DNA from: an uncultured Planctomycetaceae bacterium
GTDB taxonomy: Bacteria > Planctomycetota > Planctomycetia > Pirellulales > UBA1268
NCBI GenBank assembly: GCA_913052575.1
Contig: CAJXFK010000004.1
Span: forward strand, 1 to 63,011
DNA length: 63,011 nt
Reading direction: 5' to 3'
This document shows positions 52,885 through 61,383 of this stretch, piece by piece. The notes beneath the pieces were generated by a model, which made no database searches, had not been told where the DNA came from, and saw only the letters and a list, made by a program, of their open reading frames with translations. Both the position numbers and the translations under genes were made by a program. Positions within the stretch are counted from its first letter, which is position 1. Every line of letters begins with the position of its first letter.

Positions 52885-54537
52885 GTGGCTAAAATGAACT
52901 CTCACAAAACTTCAGCACGGCTTCATAAAACATCCAAGCCTCTTGGTGAATGTGCAAAGTCTGGCCAGCTTCGAGCAATAGGCGAAATCAATCTTCCGGA
53001 AGTTCCAGAAAACAGCCCAACCGAGGTCCCCACAGAATCCGAGGCTCATACGAATGGGTCGTGTATGGTCAGTGAGCGTATTGCAAGATCACTCATGTTG
53101 CGATTGGGAGACGAGCGATTTGCCGTCTGGTTTGGTGATAACTTCAAAATTCAGGTCGCCGAATCGATTACTCGTGAGAATCTTGTCGAGGTTGTAGTCC
53201 TATTTGACCCAAACTATCCCGGAGAATGGCTTCAGAAGACCTTTGGTAACGATGTCGCCATATCCGCAGGTGAAATCGTGAACAAGCCTGTCGCGGTTCA
53301 TTGGAGGCCGCTTGGAGCAGTCTCAGCACAGAGCGCAGTAGACAAACCTGACGAAGACACGAGTACTCTTGAAAGTACTGCTGCGGGTGGGAACGCTGCT
53401 GCTGCAGGATCGAAAAGTCTTAGCAAATCGGTTTGTAGCACCCCTAAAACGAAAGGTTCTCGGATAAATTCAGGAAATGCCGCAAAAAAACTTCATCTTC
53501 GACGGCCAACAGTATCGTTAGAGGAATTTGCCGTCGGGTCGAGTAACCGCATGGCATACGCAGCAGTTGAGTTGGCAGCGAATCGCTTGGGCGAAATGTC
53601 GCCAGTTCTTTTACATGGTCCAAGTGGTGTGGGCAAAAGTCACTTGTTGGCAGGAATATGTCACCATGCTCGTAAAGTCCGTCCGGGACTTGCTGTGGCT
53701 ATGTTCTCAGCGGAGCAGTTTACCACGAATTTTCTACAAGCTTTGCATGGTAGCGGACTTCCTGGATTTCGAAGAAGTTGCCGGTCTGTCGATTTATTAG
53801 CAGTTGATGACTTGCAATTTTTTGTTGGAAAGCGAGCGACTTTGCTTGAGTTGCAAAGCACAGTGGACACGCTCCATAGGGCCGGCAAGCAAATAATATT
53901 TGCAAGTGACCGAGATGTCGAAAGTCTTTCTGGTTTAGGAAGTGAATTGACAGGGAGGCTGCGTGGAGGAATGACGGCTGGCATCATGCCTCCAGATTAC
54001 GAAGTTCGTCGAGGTATTGTTTCGGGACTTGCAGAAAAAAGGCAGATCAATTTGCCGATCAATGTCATTGATTTTCTCGCAAACAACCTTACCCGGCATG
54101 CCAGAGAATTAATTGGTGGTATGAATAGGCTTGAGGCTGCAAGTCATATGTTGGGAACGCCAGTCACGTTGGATTTAGCCAGAGAAGCTCTTGCCGACCT
54201 TGTTCGTTCAAGTGCTCGTAGCCTACGTTTAGCTGACATTGATCAGGCGGTATGCGCAGCATTTGGGATTTCTGAGTCTGATCTCAAATCAACACGTCGT
54301 TCGAGAGCGGTAAATCAGCCACGCATGTTAGCTATGTTTCTTGCTCGTAAGCATACAGGTGCTGCCCTTGCTGATATTGGTCGGCATTTTGGTCGTAGAA
54401 GCCACTCTACAGTTGTTGCAGCCGAGAAAACGGTCCGTAAGTGGATGGAGTCGCAATCAAGTATTGTTCTTGCTGATGCAACCTGGGACGTAGAGCAGGC
54501 AATTCGTCGTGTTGAAGATGTCTTGCGGGCGGGCTAA
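52885..54537 (+). CDS. dnaA: Chromosomal replication initiator protein DnaA
   Basis: DnaA binds origin boxes and opens DNA to start replication. The 550-residue product has a basic N-terminal extension, a domain I-like part (about 58-130, with FAVWFGDNFKIQV), a low-complexity linker (about 145-205), an AAA+ domain with Walker A GPSGVGKSHLL (near 245), Walker B AVDDLQFF (near 306) and sensor 2 HARELIGGMNRL, and domain IV with DIGRHFGRRSHSTVVAA (about 497-513). The usual GGRDHTTV loop here reads GRRSHSTV. Start is GTG 52885 or ATG 52894; neither has a close ribosome binding site. Confidence 0.92.
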   Translation: MAKMNSHKTSARLHKTSKPLGECAKSGQLRAIGEINLPEVPENSPTEVPTESEAHTNGSCMVSERIARSLMLRLGDERFAVWFGDNFKIQVAESITRENLVEVVVLFDPNYPGEWLQKTFGNDVAISAGEIVNKPVAVHWRPLGAVSAQSAVDKPDEDTSTLESTAAGGNAAAAGSKSLSKSVCSTPKTKGSRINSGNAAKKLHLRRPTVSLEEFAVGSSNRMAYAAVELAANRLGEMSPVLLHGPSGVGKSHLLAGICHHARKVRPGLAVAMFSAEQFTTNFLQALHGSGLPGFRRSCRSVDLLAVDDLQFFVGKRATLLELQSTVDTLHRAGKQIIFASDRDVESLSGLGSELTGRLRGGMTAGIMPPDYEVRRGIVSGLAEKRQINLPINVIDFLANNLTRHARELIGGMNRLEAASHMLGTPVTLDLAREALADLVRSSARSLRLADIDQAVCAAFGISESDLKSTRRSRAVNQPRMLAMFLARKHTGAALADIGRHFGRRSHSTVVAAEKTVRKWMESQSSIVLADATWDVEQAIRRVEDVLRAG

Positions 54538-54589
54538 GGCGAATAAAGTCGGCAGTTCGAATCGATAGCCTTCTCAGGCGGTCTGTTAT

Positions 54590-55456
54590 TTATTCGATAT
54601 CTTTTGAGTCGGAGATAAGTTCCTCTTCTCGGCTTGCTTTATAGCGAATGCTCGATGCAGGCCCGTGAAATCCGATAACCCGTCTATCAACACTCACTGA
54701 CCGCTTCAGTATGCAGCCACGATCAATGTCAAATACTATTTCCCCGGACCAGATTCGCTCAAGGAGACGAGATTCTGTTTGGGGATCGTGAACTGGAGTC
54801 AGTACCGTAGTATCAACTTTGATGAAAGCACGGTCTTTTTTGAGCTTCGTGACTTGGTACCGAAGTCTTGTGCGAACAGATTTTCCCGTACTGCCTGGAA
54901 TGTCAACAACTACGGTGTCTGGAACGGTCCATGTTGTTCCTGTCGAAACAGGCTCGTCAGGTAACGGAACGATCATCAGGTCACCAGTGTTCGAAGGGGG
55001 GCTTGGGAAAAAGTCCTTGCGATTTATGACTCGGCCACATGAGTCGATTGTGAGTTCCGAAAGTGGTTTGCCAAGACTGAGTTGAACACCCCCATAACCA
55101 TCAGGTGGCGGCTCTGGGCTGTCACTATCCCATCGCACTGCCTTCATCCCACTGGTACGAGACAACATTTTGACATGGTCTACCAGATGCTCAAGGGTTG
55201 CGGTTCCGTTCTTCTCAACATGAGTTATTTTCCAAGACTTTGTTGAATCAGTGGCAGTTTCAACATGCTGGGTTGTGCCATTAATTGTTGTTTCAGTAAG
55301 TGCTCGATGAGACACCTGCGCTGTTATGGCTTCACCGTCACTAAATTTGTATCGAAGTATTCTTGTGTTTTTGCTTGGAGAGGGGGTTTCTTCGGCAGAA
55401 ATGTTCCCAGTACAGGTGAGCAGGATTGTGAGGCAAATAGAAATAAAATATTTCAT
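54590..55456 (-). CDS. Secreted protein of unknown function
   Basis: The 288-residue product has a signal peptide (MKYFISICLTILLTCTGNIS, cleavage probably near Ala-21) and a mature part with LRYKFSDGEAITAQVSHRA, SLGKPLSELTIDSCGRVI, and VPLPDEPVSTGTTW, a pattern seen in planctomycete secreted proteins of unknown function. ATG 55456 gives a clean signal peptide; TTG 55489 would overlap the nadK stop as TTGA and add 11 residues. It is the last gene of the minus-strand cluster and converges with dnaA. A weak seven-base inverted repeat (54541-54547 with 54589-54595) lies in the gap. Confidence 0.75.
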   Translation of the reverse strand: MKYFISICLTILLTCTGNISAEETPSPSKNTRILRYKFSDGEAITAQVSHRALTETTINGTTQHVETATDSTKSWKITHVEKNGTATLEHLVDHVKMLSRTSGMKAVRWDSDSPEPPPDGYGGVQLSLGKPLSELTIDSCGRVINRKDFFPSPPSNTGDLMIVPLPDEPVSTGTTWTVPDTVVVDIPGSTGKSVRTRLRYQVTKLKKDRAFIKVDTTVLTPVHDPQTESRLLERIWSGEIVFDIDRGCILKRSVSVDRRVIGFHGPASSIRYKASREEELISDSKDIE

Positions 55457-55485
55457 GTCAAATTTTCTTATGCCGATGATGTGGC

Positions 55486-56475
55486 TCAAGACTTATGGCA
55501 GGCACTACGTGCTGATGTATTCTGAAGACCGCCTCCCCAGGTCAATTTGTCACGGAGGGTAGAGTAGTAGCTGTGCTGGTTTGTTTCGATAAGACAAAAT
55601 TTTGGCGTGGCAAGTGATATGCAGATTTCGTCCCCGGCCTGTAGTGATAGTAGAAGCCGTCCGTCAACAACGCAGGATGATCCAATGTTTGGGGAGGGAA
55701 CAATCAATGTGTAGTTCCGGGATGCCGTGTCAACGACCGTTCTGTGGGTGAGCGTGTGCGGGTTGAGAGGAGTAAAAATAAATGCTTCAATTGATTTTCG
55801 AACAATAGGACCTCCAGCAGACATGTTATAAGCGGTTGAGCCCACCGGCGTGCTAATAATCAAACCGTCGCCTCGATACACAGTCGCTAAATCACCGTCT
55901 ACGTAAAGTTCAATTTCGAAAAGAGAGAAGGGAGGTCCAGCAAGAACGGAAGTTTCGTTAAGACCTAAGTCACTTGCAATTATTTTATTTCCACGAAGTA
56001 CTCGTGTCTCGAACATCATATGCTCGACAAGCCGAAATCTTCCTGCAATGAGTTCGTTGATAGCAGGTTCAACTTCATTTGGTGAGAAATCAGCAAGGAA
56101 TCCGAGGCGGCCAAGATTGACTCCCAGTACTGGTGTCTGTTGGTATCCCATCCACCGGGCAGTCCGGAGAATTGATCCATCACCACCTAGAACAATGACC
56201 AGATCAGCATCTTGTGCAATGTTCGAAGAAGTTCCTTCACGAGAATCTGGCTCCCACGCAGATTTATCCGCTACCATCATCTTTATCTTATGGCCGAGAC
56301 TTTCTAGCAATTCTTGTAGATCATTCGCCAGCGACTTGGTTTCCAAGACTTCCTCAGGGCCAATCACTGCTATTCGAAGACTTTCAGTGATTGGTTGGCC
56401 AGGGAAAAGGCGTTCCGCCGTTTTTTTGCTACTATCGGCAGCAAGTTCTGATGAAGTCTTTGTGTGATCAGCCAT
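55486..56475 (-). CDS. nadK: NAD kinase
   Basis: NadK phosphorylates NAD to NADP. The 329-residue product has LRIAVIGPEE at the start of the fold, the signature LGGDGSILRTARWMG (Gly-Gly-Asp-Gly, near 100), GVNLGRLGFLADFSP, DLGLNETSVLAG, and GDGLIISTPVGSTAYNMSAG. The motif order is complete. ATG 56475 (MADHTK) was chosen; the frame opens nine residues earlier. In many bacteria nadK lies near xse and dxs genes, as here. It could use the NAD made by NadE (15322-17364). Confidence 0.93.
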   Translation of the reverse strand: MADHTKTSSELAADSSKKTAERLFPGQPITESLRIAVIGPEEVLETKSLANDLQELLESLGHKIKMMVADKSAWEPDSREGTSSNIAQDADLVIVLGGDGSILRTARWMGYQQTPVLGVNLGRLGFLADFSPNEVEPAINELIAGRFRLVEHMMFETRVLRGNKIIASDLGLNETSVLAGPPFSLFEIELYVDGDLATVYRGDGLIISTPVGSTAYNMSAGGPIVRKSIEAFIFTPLNPHTLTHRTVVDTASRNYTLIVPSPNIGSSCVVDGRLLLSLQAGDEICISLATPKFCLIETNQHSYYSTLRDKLTWGGGLQNTSARSACHKS

Positions 56476-56518
56476 TGATAATGAGCCTGGGGGCACTACC
56501 ACAATTAATCTATTTCAG

Positions 56519-58450
56519 TCAGTCTCGAACGGGAGTTGCTACGGCATTTGCCGCGGTCTGTTCTGAAAGCTCTTTGCAAATATTAGCAATTCCATTGATA
56601 TCCAGGCTTAGGCTTGAAAGTAATTCGGCCCTGTCGCCATGCTCGATAAAGTGGTCCGGAATGCCAAGTCTTCGAATTGGGCCGGTGTGCATATTTGTAT
56701 TGTGAATGGCCTCGAGGATAGCTGAACCGAAGCCCGCTTGTAGAGCGTTTTCTTCTACAGACACTACCCAAGGACTCATTTGTATCCGTCTTAGTAAAGT
56801 TTCTTCATCTAATGGCTTTACGAATCGAGCATTGATTAAGCCCACGCTGAGACCCTCTTCTCGAAGTTTCTCAACCGCCTGGAGGCAGGTTCCGGTCAGA
56901 CTGCCGCACGCGATAATGAGTCCATCTGGTCCGTCAAGGAGCGGTTCACAGTGTCCCAATTCGACAGGTAGTCGGTCTTCACCGAAGCGATTGTTAAGGG
57001 TTGGCTCGAGAACGGCTTTCGGGTAGCGAATGGCAACAGGACCATTGTGATTAATCGCCCAAGCAACCATTGATTTGAGGTCATATTCATCCGCGGGAGC
57101 CAAGACGACCATGTTTGGAAAGAGTCGCATGTAGCCGAGGTCGAAGACACCATGATGGGTGGGGCCATCGGGACCAGTTAGTCCGGCCCGGTCGAGCATA
57201 AAGGTAACAGGTAAGTTTTGTAGGCAGACCTCCTGAAAGATCTGGTCATAGGACCGCTGCAAAAAAGTGCTGTAGATATCTACAATGGGTCTGCAACCGG
57301 CTTTTGCCTGACCTGCAGCAAATGCAACGGCGTGCGATTCACAAATGCCGACATCGAAAAAGCGCTCAGGGTATGCCTCACGAACAGCCTCTAATTTATT
57401 GCCCTGACACATTGCAGCCGTCATGACCGTTACTCGGTCATCTTTTTCCATGCAGTCGGCAATAGCTGAGCTGGCTACATCCGTAAAGCCTCGTACCGAA
57501 GATTTTTTCACTGAAACAATGCAGTCATCATCGTCACACTCAAACGGAGCAGGTGTATGAAAGAAGACGGGGTCATCCTCGGCAGGTTTGAATCCATGAC
57601 CTTTTTCTGTGAGAACATGCAACAGAATCGGTCCCTCTTCATCCTTAACAAGTTCGAGGTATCTGATCAGATTTGGTAGCGTGTGCCCTTCGACCGGACC
57701 AAAGTACCGGACACCAAGAGCCTCGAATAGCATGCCACCGTGAAGTGTTGCCTTCAGCGAGTCTTTCACGTTGACAAGCATTCGTTCCATCGATTCGCCA
57801 ACCATCGGCACACCCTTGATGAGGTCTCCAGCTTTGTCACGCAGACCTCGATACCATGGGTTGAGCCGTACAACATCAAGATACTCAGCTAAGGCTCCGA
57901 CCCTTGGGCAGATCGACATACGGTTATCGTTCAGGATAATGATGAGACGTTTTTTCAAAAACCCGGCATTGTTAAGTGCCTCGAATACGATGCCGGATGG
58001 AAGCGCTCCGTCTCCGATGACTGCAACGCTGTGGCGATCATCGTGTCCTTGCAAGGAGTCTCCACTTGCGAGGCCAAGAGCTGCTGAAATGCTGCACCCT
58101 GCGTGGCCTGTCATGAATAAGTCGTAAGGACTCTCCGATGGGTTTGGGAAACCCATGAGACCACCACGTGTTCGCATGGTATCGAAGTTTTTGTATCTTC
58201 CTGTGATGAGTTTATGAGGGTATATCTGATGGCCAGTATCCCAGATAAGTCGGTCCTTACTGAAGTCAAAAACACGATGAAGGGCTAAGCAGAGTTCGAC
58301 GACGCCTAGGTTCGATGCAAAGTGTGCAGTTCGGCTCGCAGCAACCTGACATAACGCCTGACGCATTTCGGTCGCAAGATTTTCAAGTTCGTCCGGAGAC
58401 AGTCCCTGAAGATCATGAGGGGAATCTATTGTTGGAAGGATATTTGCCAT
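56519..58450 (-). CDS. dxs: 1-Deoxy-D-xylulose-5-phosphate synthase
   Basis: Dxs condenses pyruvate and glyceraldehyde 3-phosphate with thiamine diphosphate, the first step of the MEP isoprenoid route. The 643-residue product has the ThDP motif GDGALPSGIVFEALNN with ILNDNRMSICPRVGAL (common sequence NDNEMSISPNVGAL), the catalytic Glu in FDVGICESHAVAFAAGQA, and DRAGLTGPDGPTHHG. ATG 58450 (MANILP) with GGAG upstream was chosen over the frame opening at 58507. The gene order ispA-dxs matches IspA's use of its product. Confidence 0.94.
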   Translation of the reverse strand: MANILPTIDSPHDLQGLSPDELENLATEMRQALCQVAASRTAHFASNLGVVELCLALHRVFDFSKDRLIWDTGHQIYPHKLITGRYKNFDTMRTRGGLMGFPNPSESPYDLFMTGHAGCSISAALGLASGDSLQGHDDRHSVAVIGDGALPSGIVFEALNNAGFLKKRLIIILNDNRMSICPRVGALAEYLDVVRLNPWYRGLRDKAGDLIKGVPMVGESMERMLVNVKDSLKATLHGGMLFEALGVRYFGPVEGHTLPNLIRYLELVKDEEGPILLHVLTEKGHGFKPAEDDPVFFHTPAPFECDDDDCIVSVKKSSVRGFTDVASSAIADCMEKDDRVTVMTAAMCQGNKLEAVREAYPERFFDVGICESHAVAFAAGQAKAGCRPIVDIYSTFLQRSYDQIFQEVCLQNLPVTFMLDRAGLTGPDGPTHHGVFDLGYMRLFPNMVVLAPADEYDLKSMVAWAINHNGPVAIRYPKAVLEPTLNNRFGEDRLPVELGHCEPLLDGPDGLIIACGSLTGTCLQAVEKLREEGLSVGLINARFVKPLDEETLLRRIQMSPWVVSVEENALQAGFGSAILEAIHNTNMHTGPIRRLGIPDHFIEHGDRAELLSSLSLDINGIANICKELSEQTAANAVATPVRD

Positions 58451-58583
58451 TATCTCCAAAAACTCCTGCGTAAAATCATCTAGATCACATGAACTATCTT
58501 TTCTCAATGGAAAACAAGAGTCTACAACATATAGTTGTAGACTGGCGACAGTCCTTCGCGGAGCTATTGAGAAGCCGAAAAGC

Positions 58584-59558
58584 CTAGGTTTGACGGCTCA
58601 CAACCCACCTAGCTAGTGCGACGAGCGATTCAGCAGCATCACCATAGCCCGAAAGAGTCGCCGCCGCTTGCTCCGAAAGGGTCTTGGCTCGCTCTCGGCT
58701 GAGTTCTTTCCCAAGTACTGTTGGAAAAGTGATTTTCCCTCGATTGGCGTCTTTTCCGACACGTTTTCCCATATTTGACTCAGATCCCTCAGCATCGAGA
58801 AGATCATCCGCTATTTGAAAAGCAAGACCAAAGGCCTTTCCGTATTCCTCGAGGTCGTGTCTGCACTGAGGACTTCCACTTCCTGCTAGGCAACCAAGGT
58901 CAAGCGATGCCAGGAAAAGGCAGCCAGTTTTTCGCCGATGCACTCTTTCCATCCATTGGACCTGCTGGTCGGGCGTTTGTTCAGAGAGATCAGGAACCCA
59001 CCCTCTCTCTGCAGCCAAATCATCTACCTGTCCACCAACGAGTGATTCTGCACCGGCTGCTTGAGCTAATATCAGGCACGCTTCAGGGACAATTTCTGGA
59101 GGCATGCCACTGGCCAGCACCTTGAACGCAAGTGGTTGTAGAGCATCACCACACAATATAGCTGTCGCTTCGTCAAAAGCACGGTGGCAGGTTGGTCGAC
59201 CACGACGTAAATCATCGTCGTCCATTGCCGGAAGGTCATCATGCACAAGTGAGTATGCGTGGATAATTTCAACCGCAAGAGCAGCTGGAGCAGCTTGCTC
59301 CCAAGTTCCACCGCAGGTCCGCGATGCTTCAAGTACTAAGGCTGGTCGGAGCCTTTTCCCAGGAGCGAGAAGAGCATGCCGCATGGCATCTACCAAACGC
59401 GGAGCGGCCTGATCAGAGAAAGAAAGAGCAGATTCAAGTCGTGGGTTGATAAACTCCTGAACAGCAGCAAGAGTTGCTTGAATACGTTGTTGTGAGTGGC
59501 TCGCTGAGGCATTCATGAAAGTCTCGGAAAAAAATTCAGTATTGGTTGTTTTGTTCAT
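58584..59558 (-). CDS. ispA: Polyprenyl diphosphate synthase (farnesyl/geranylgeranyl type)
   Basis: It condenses isopentenyl diphosphate with an allylic diphosphate to C15 or C20 chains. The 324-residue product has the first Asp-rich motif YSLVHDDLPAMDDDDLRRG (near 110) and the second FQIADDLLDAEG (near 247), plus GKRLRPALVLEA and GKITFPTVLG. Chain length cannot be decided with certainty from sequence alone. ATG 59558 is used; ATG 59516 (MNASAS) is an alternative. It lies between xseB and dxs, a common order. Confidence 0.9.
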   Translation of the reverse strand: MNKTTNTEFFSETFMNASASHSQQRIQATLAAVQEFINPRLESALSFSDQAAPRLVDAMRHALLAPGKRLRPALVLEASRTCGGTWEQAAPAALAVEIIHAYSLVHDDLPAMDDDDLRRGRPTCHRAFDEATAILCGDALQPLAFKVLASGMPPEIVPEACLILAQAAGAESLVGGQVDDLAAERGWVPDLSEQTPDQQVQWMERVHRRKTGCLFLASLDLGCLAGSGSPQCRHDLEEYGKAFGLAFQIADDLLDAEGSESNMGKRVGKDANRGKITFPTVLGKELSRERAKTLSEQAAATLSGYGDAAESLVALARWVVSRQT

Positions 59559-59616
59559 GCCCGGTCATAGCAAAGTACTGCGTGCTATTCTTATGCGATG
59601 TATTACAGCACGTGTT

Positions 59617-60030
59617 CTACGCTCCTGGTGTGACTTCGTCCATTCCAGGTAGTTGATGTCGATTCTCGTGGTGACTCGTAGAGATTCTCTGTTTCTTTGT
59701 TTGGTCTTCGGCTTTCTCATCCTGTACTTTTGTTTTTTTTCTTCGTCCTGCTTTTGAAGTGTTATGACCGTTCTCAGTTGCAGTAGGAGCACTTTCAAAG
59801 ACTGGATTTCCATCTTCATCAATTCGTACGAGGGTGACAACTCGCTGCTCTATATCGCTGAGTTCTTCATGCAGTTGGCGCAGTAACGAGACGCCCTGCT
59901 CGTACGCCTCGATAGATTCAGTGAGTCCTAATTCTCGAGACTCCATCTGATTGATGACAGCGTCAAGTTTTTCGAGTGAGGCCTCGAAAGACAGTTGTTT
60001 TTTATTCACCTTTGTTTTTTTTTCAGTCAT
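59617..60030 (-). CDS. xseB: Exodeoxyribonuclease VII small subunit
   Basis: XseB forms exonuclease VII with XseA and degrades single-stranded DNA. The 137-residue product has the family core SFEASLEKLDAVINQMESRE and GLTESIEAYEQGVSLLRQ (about 14-52). The core of XseB is about 70 residues; here it is followed by a long charged, low-complexity tail (about 80-137, rich in Lys, Glu and Gln), which is unusual. It starts 15 bases after xseA and lies before ispA. Confidence 0.9.
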   Translation of the reverse strand: MTEKKTKVNKKQLSFEASLEKLDAVINQMESRELGLTESIEAYEQGVSLLRQLHEELSDIEQRVVTLVRIDEDGNPVFESAPTATENGHNTSKAGRRKKTKVQDEKAEDQTKKQRISTSHHENRHQLPGMDEVTPGA

Positions 60031-60045
60031 AACACTTCTTGTTGT

Positions 60046-61320
60046 CTAGGTTTCCCCAACTTGCTCACCGGGTTTATAGTGACTTGTATTCACGCTTCGT
60101 TCAACTCGACTGTGCAGTTCGCCATGAGCCAGTTTTGTGATAATAGAAGTTCCTGAAGGAGCTTGAATCCACGAGTCGATGGCTTCTTTGGTCTTCGCAT
60201 TAGTTGTTACTGAGTAGCCTTTGGAGAGAAGTTTTAGTGGGCTGTTGGCCTCAAGCAAAGCCGCCACGGAACTTAATTGATCCTTCGACTGTTTTAATTT
60301 TTGAGATCCTTGACGCTGCAGCCGCTGTGCTTTTTCCAAGAGACGCTGACGGGCATCATGAATATTGCGATACGGAAATGCTAATGGTCGTGCAGTTGCA
60401 ATTTGATTGAGGCGTTGACGGGTTGATGTGATACGCCGAGTCAATTCGTTATCCAATCTTTTCCCAGAAAGACACAGGTTGTCGAGCACTTGCTGGCGTT
60501 CAACTGCAATGTGGATGGCAGCATCAGTCGGGGTTAAGCCGCGCATGTCTGCGACAAGGTCAACAAGAGAGACATCAATTTCGTGGCCAATCCCTGCAAT
60601 AATTGGAATTTTGCTTTCAGCAACTGCCCGCACAAGTATTTCTTCATTGAAAGACCAGAGGTCTTCAAGGCTTCCTCCACCGCGAACAATTGCAATGACG
60701 TCCAGCAGAGGACTTAATTGTCCTGCCCGCACAAGGCTCGAAGCTAATTCCTCAGCCGCACCTGCTCCTTGCACACGAGACGGGAAGAGCACGACATCAG
60801 CAATTGGCCAGCGGTTTACCAGCGTTTTCAGAAAATCTGAAACTGCGGCACCGGACGGGCTTGTGATGAGACCAATTCGACGTGGGTACTGTGGCAAATC
60901 CTGTTTTCTGCTGACAGAAAATAGTCCTTCGTCTTCAAGGCGTGCGTGTAGTTCACGAAGTTTTGCTTCAAGCGTACCTGTTCCAAGGGCATGGCAACGA
61001 TCGATAGTCAGCTGGTAGCTTCCCCGGGGGGGGTAGACTTCTATTCGGCCGTGACATACTACTTCCATGCCGTCGGTTGGTTCGATAGCAAGTGAACCTC
61101 GAGTTCCTCGCCAAATAACACTGCGGAGCAGTGCTGTTTCGTCTTTGAGGCCTAAGTAGATATGACCAGAGCCTGCAGTTGCAAGATTGGTGACTTCACC
61201 AGTAACCCATACATCGGTAAACCGTGATTCGAGGTGATCCTTGACGCGAGCCGTAACCTGAGACACGCTCAAGGCATCTTCAGCAAGATCTGTTGGTTGT
61301 TTTTTTGTGCCACGCTTCAT
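60046..61320 (-). CDS. xseA: Exodeoxyribonuclease VII large subunit
   Basis: XseA is the catalytic subunit of exonuclease VII. The 424-residue product has the N-terminal OB domain (SVSQVTARVKDHLESRFTDV, VTGEVTNLATAGSGHIYLGL), the catalytic region with RIGLITSPSGAAVSDFLKTL and IAIVRGGGSLEDLWSFNEE, then GIGHEIDVSLVDLVADMRGLTPTDAA, and a coiled-coil C-terminal part (about 290-380). Length is normal. ATG 61320 is the start; a TGGTATGAT extended -10-like sequence lies immediately upstream on the minus strand (61328-61336). It diverges from the MFS gene. Confidence 0.93.
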   Translation of the reverse strand: MKRGTKKQPTDLAEDALSVSQVTARVKDHLESRFTDVWVTGEVTNLATAGSGHIYLGLKDETALLRSVIWRGTRGSLAIEPTDGMEVVCHGRIEVYPPRGSYQLTIDRCHALGTGTLEAKLRELHARLEDEGLFSVSRKQDLPQYPRRIGLITSPSGAAVSDFLKTLVNRWPIADVVLFPSRVQGAGAAEELASSLVRAGQLSPLLDVIAIVRGGGSLEDLWSFNEEILVRAVAESKIPIIAGIGHEIDVSLVDLVADMRGLTPTDAAIHIAVERQQVLDNLCLSGKRLDNELTRRITSTRQRLNQIATARPLAFPYRNIHDARQRLLEKAQRLQRQGSQKLKQSKDQLSSVAALLEANSPLKLLSKGYSVTTNAKTKEAIDSWIQAPSGTSIITKLAHGELHSRVERSVNTSHYKPGEQVGET

Positions 61321-61383
61321 CTCTCATATCATACCAATCTGCGACAATGTCGCTCTACCCGGCTCACCTTTAACGAGTTTACT

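Noticed and set aside
54541..54600. tRNA-like TTCGAATC sequence after dnaA
   Set aside because: No acceptor, D or anticodon stems can be drawn around it.
61328..61336. Leaderless promoter for xseA
   Set aside because: An extended -10-like TGGTATGAT is present, but there is no -35 element and transcription would begin almost at the ATG; too weak to list as a promoter.
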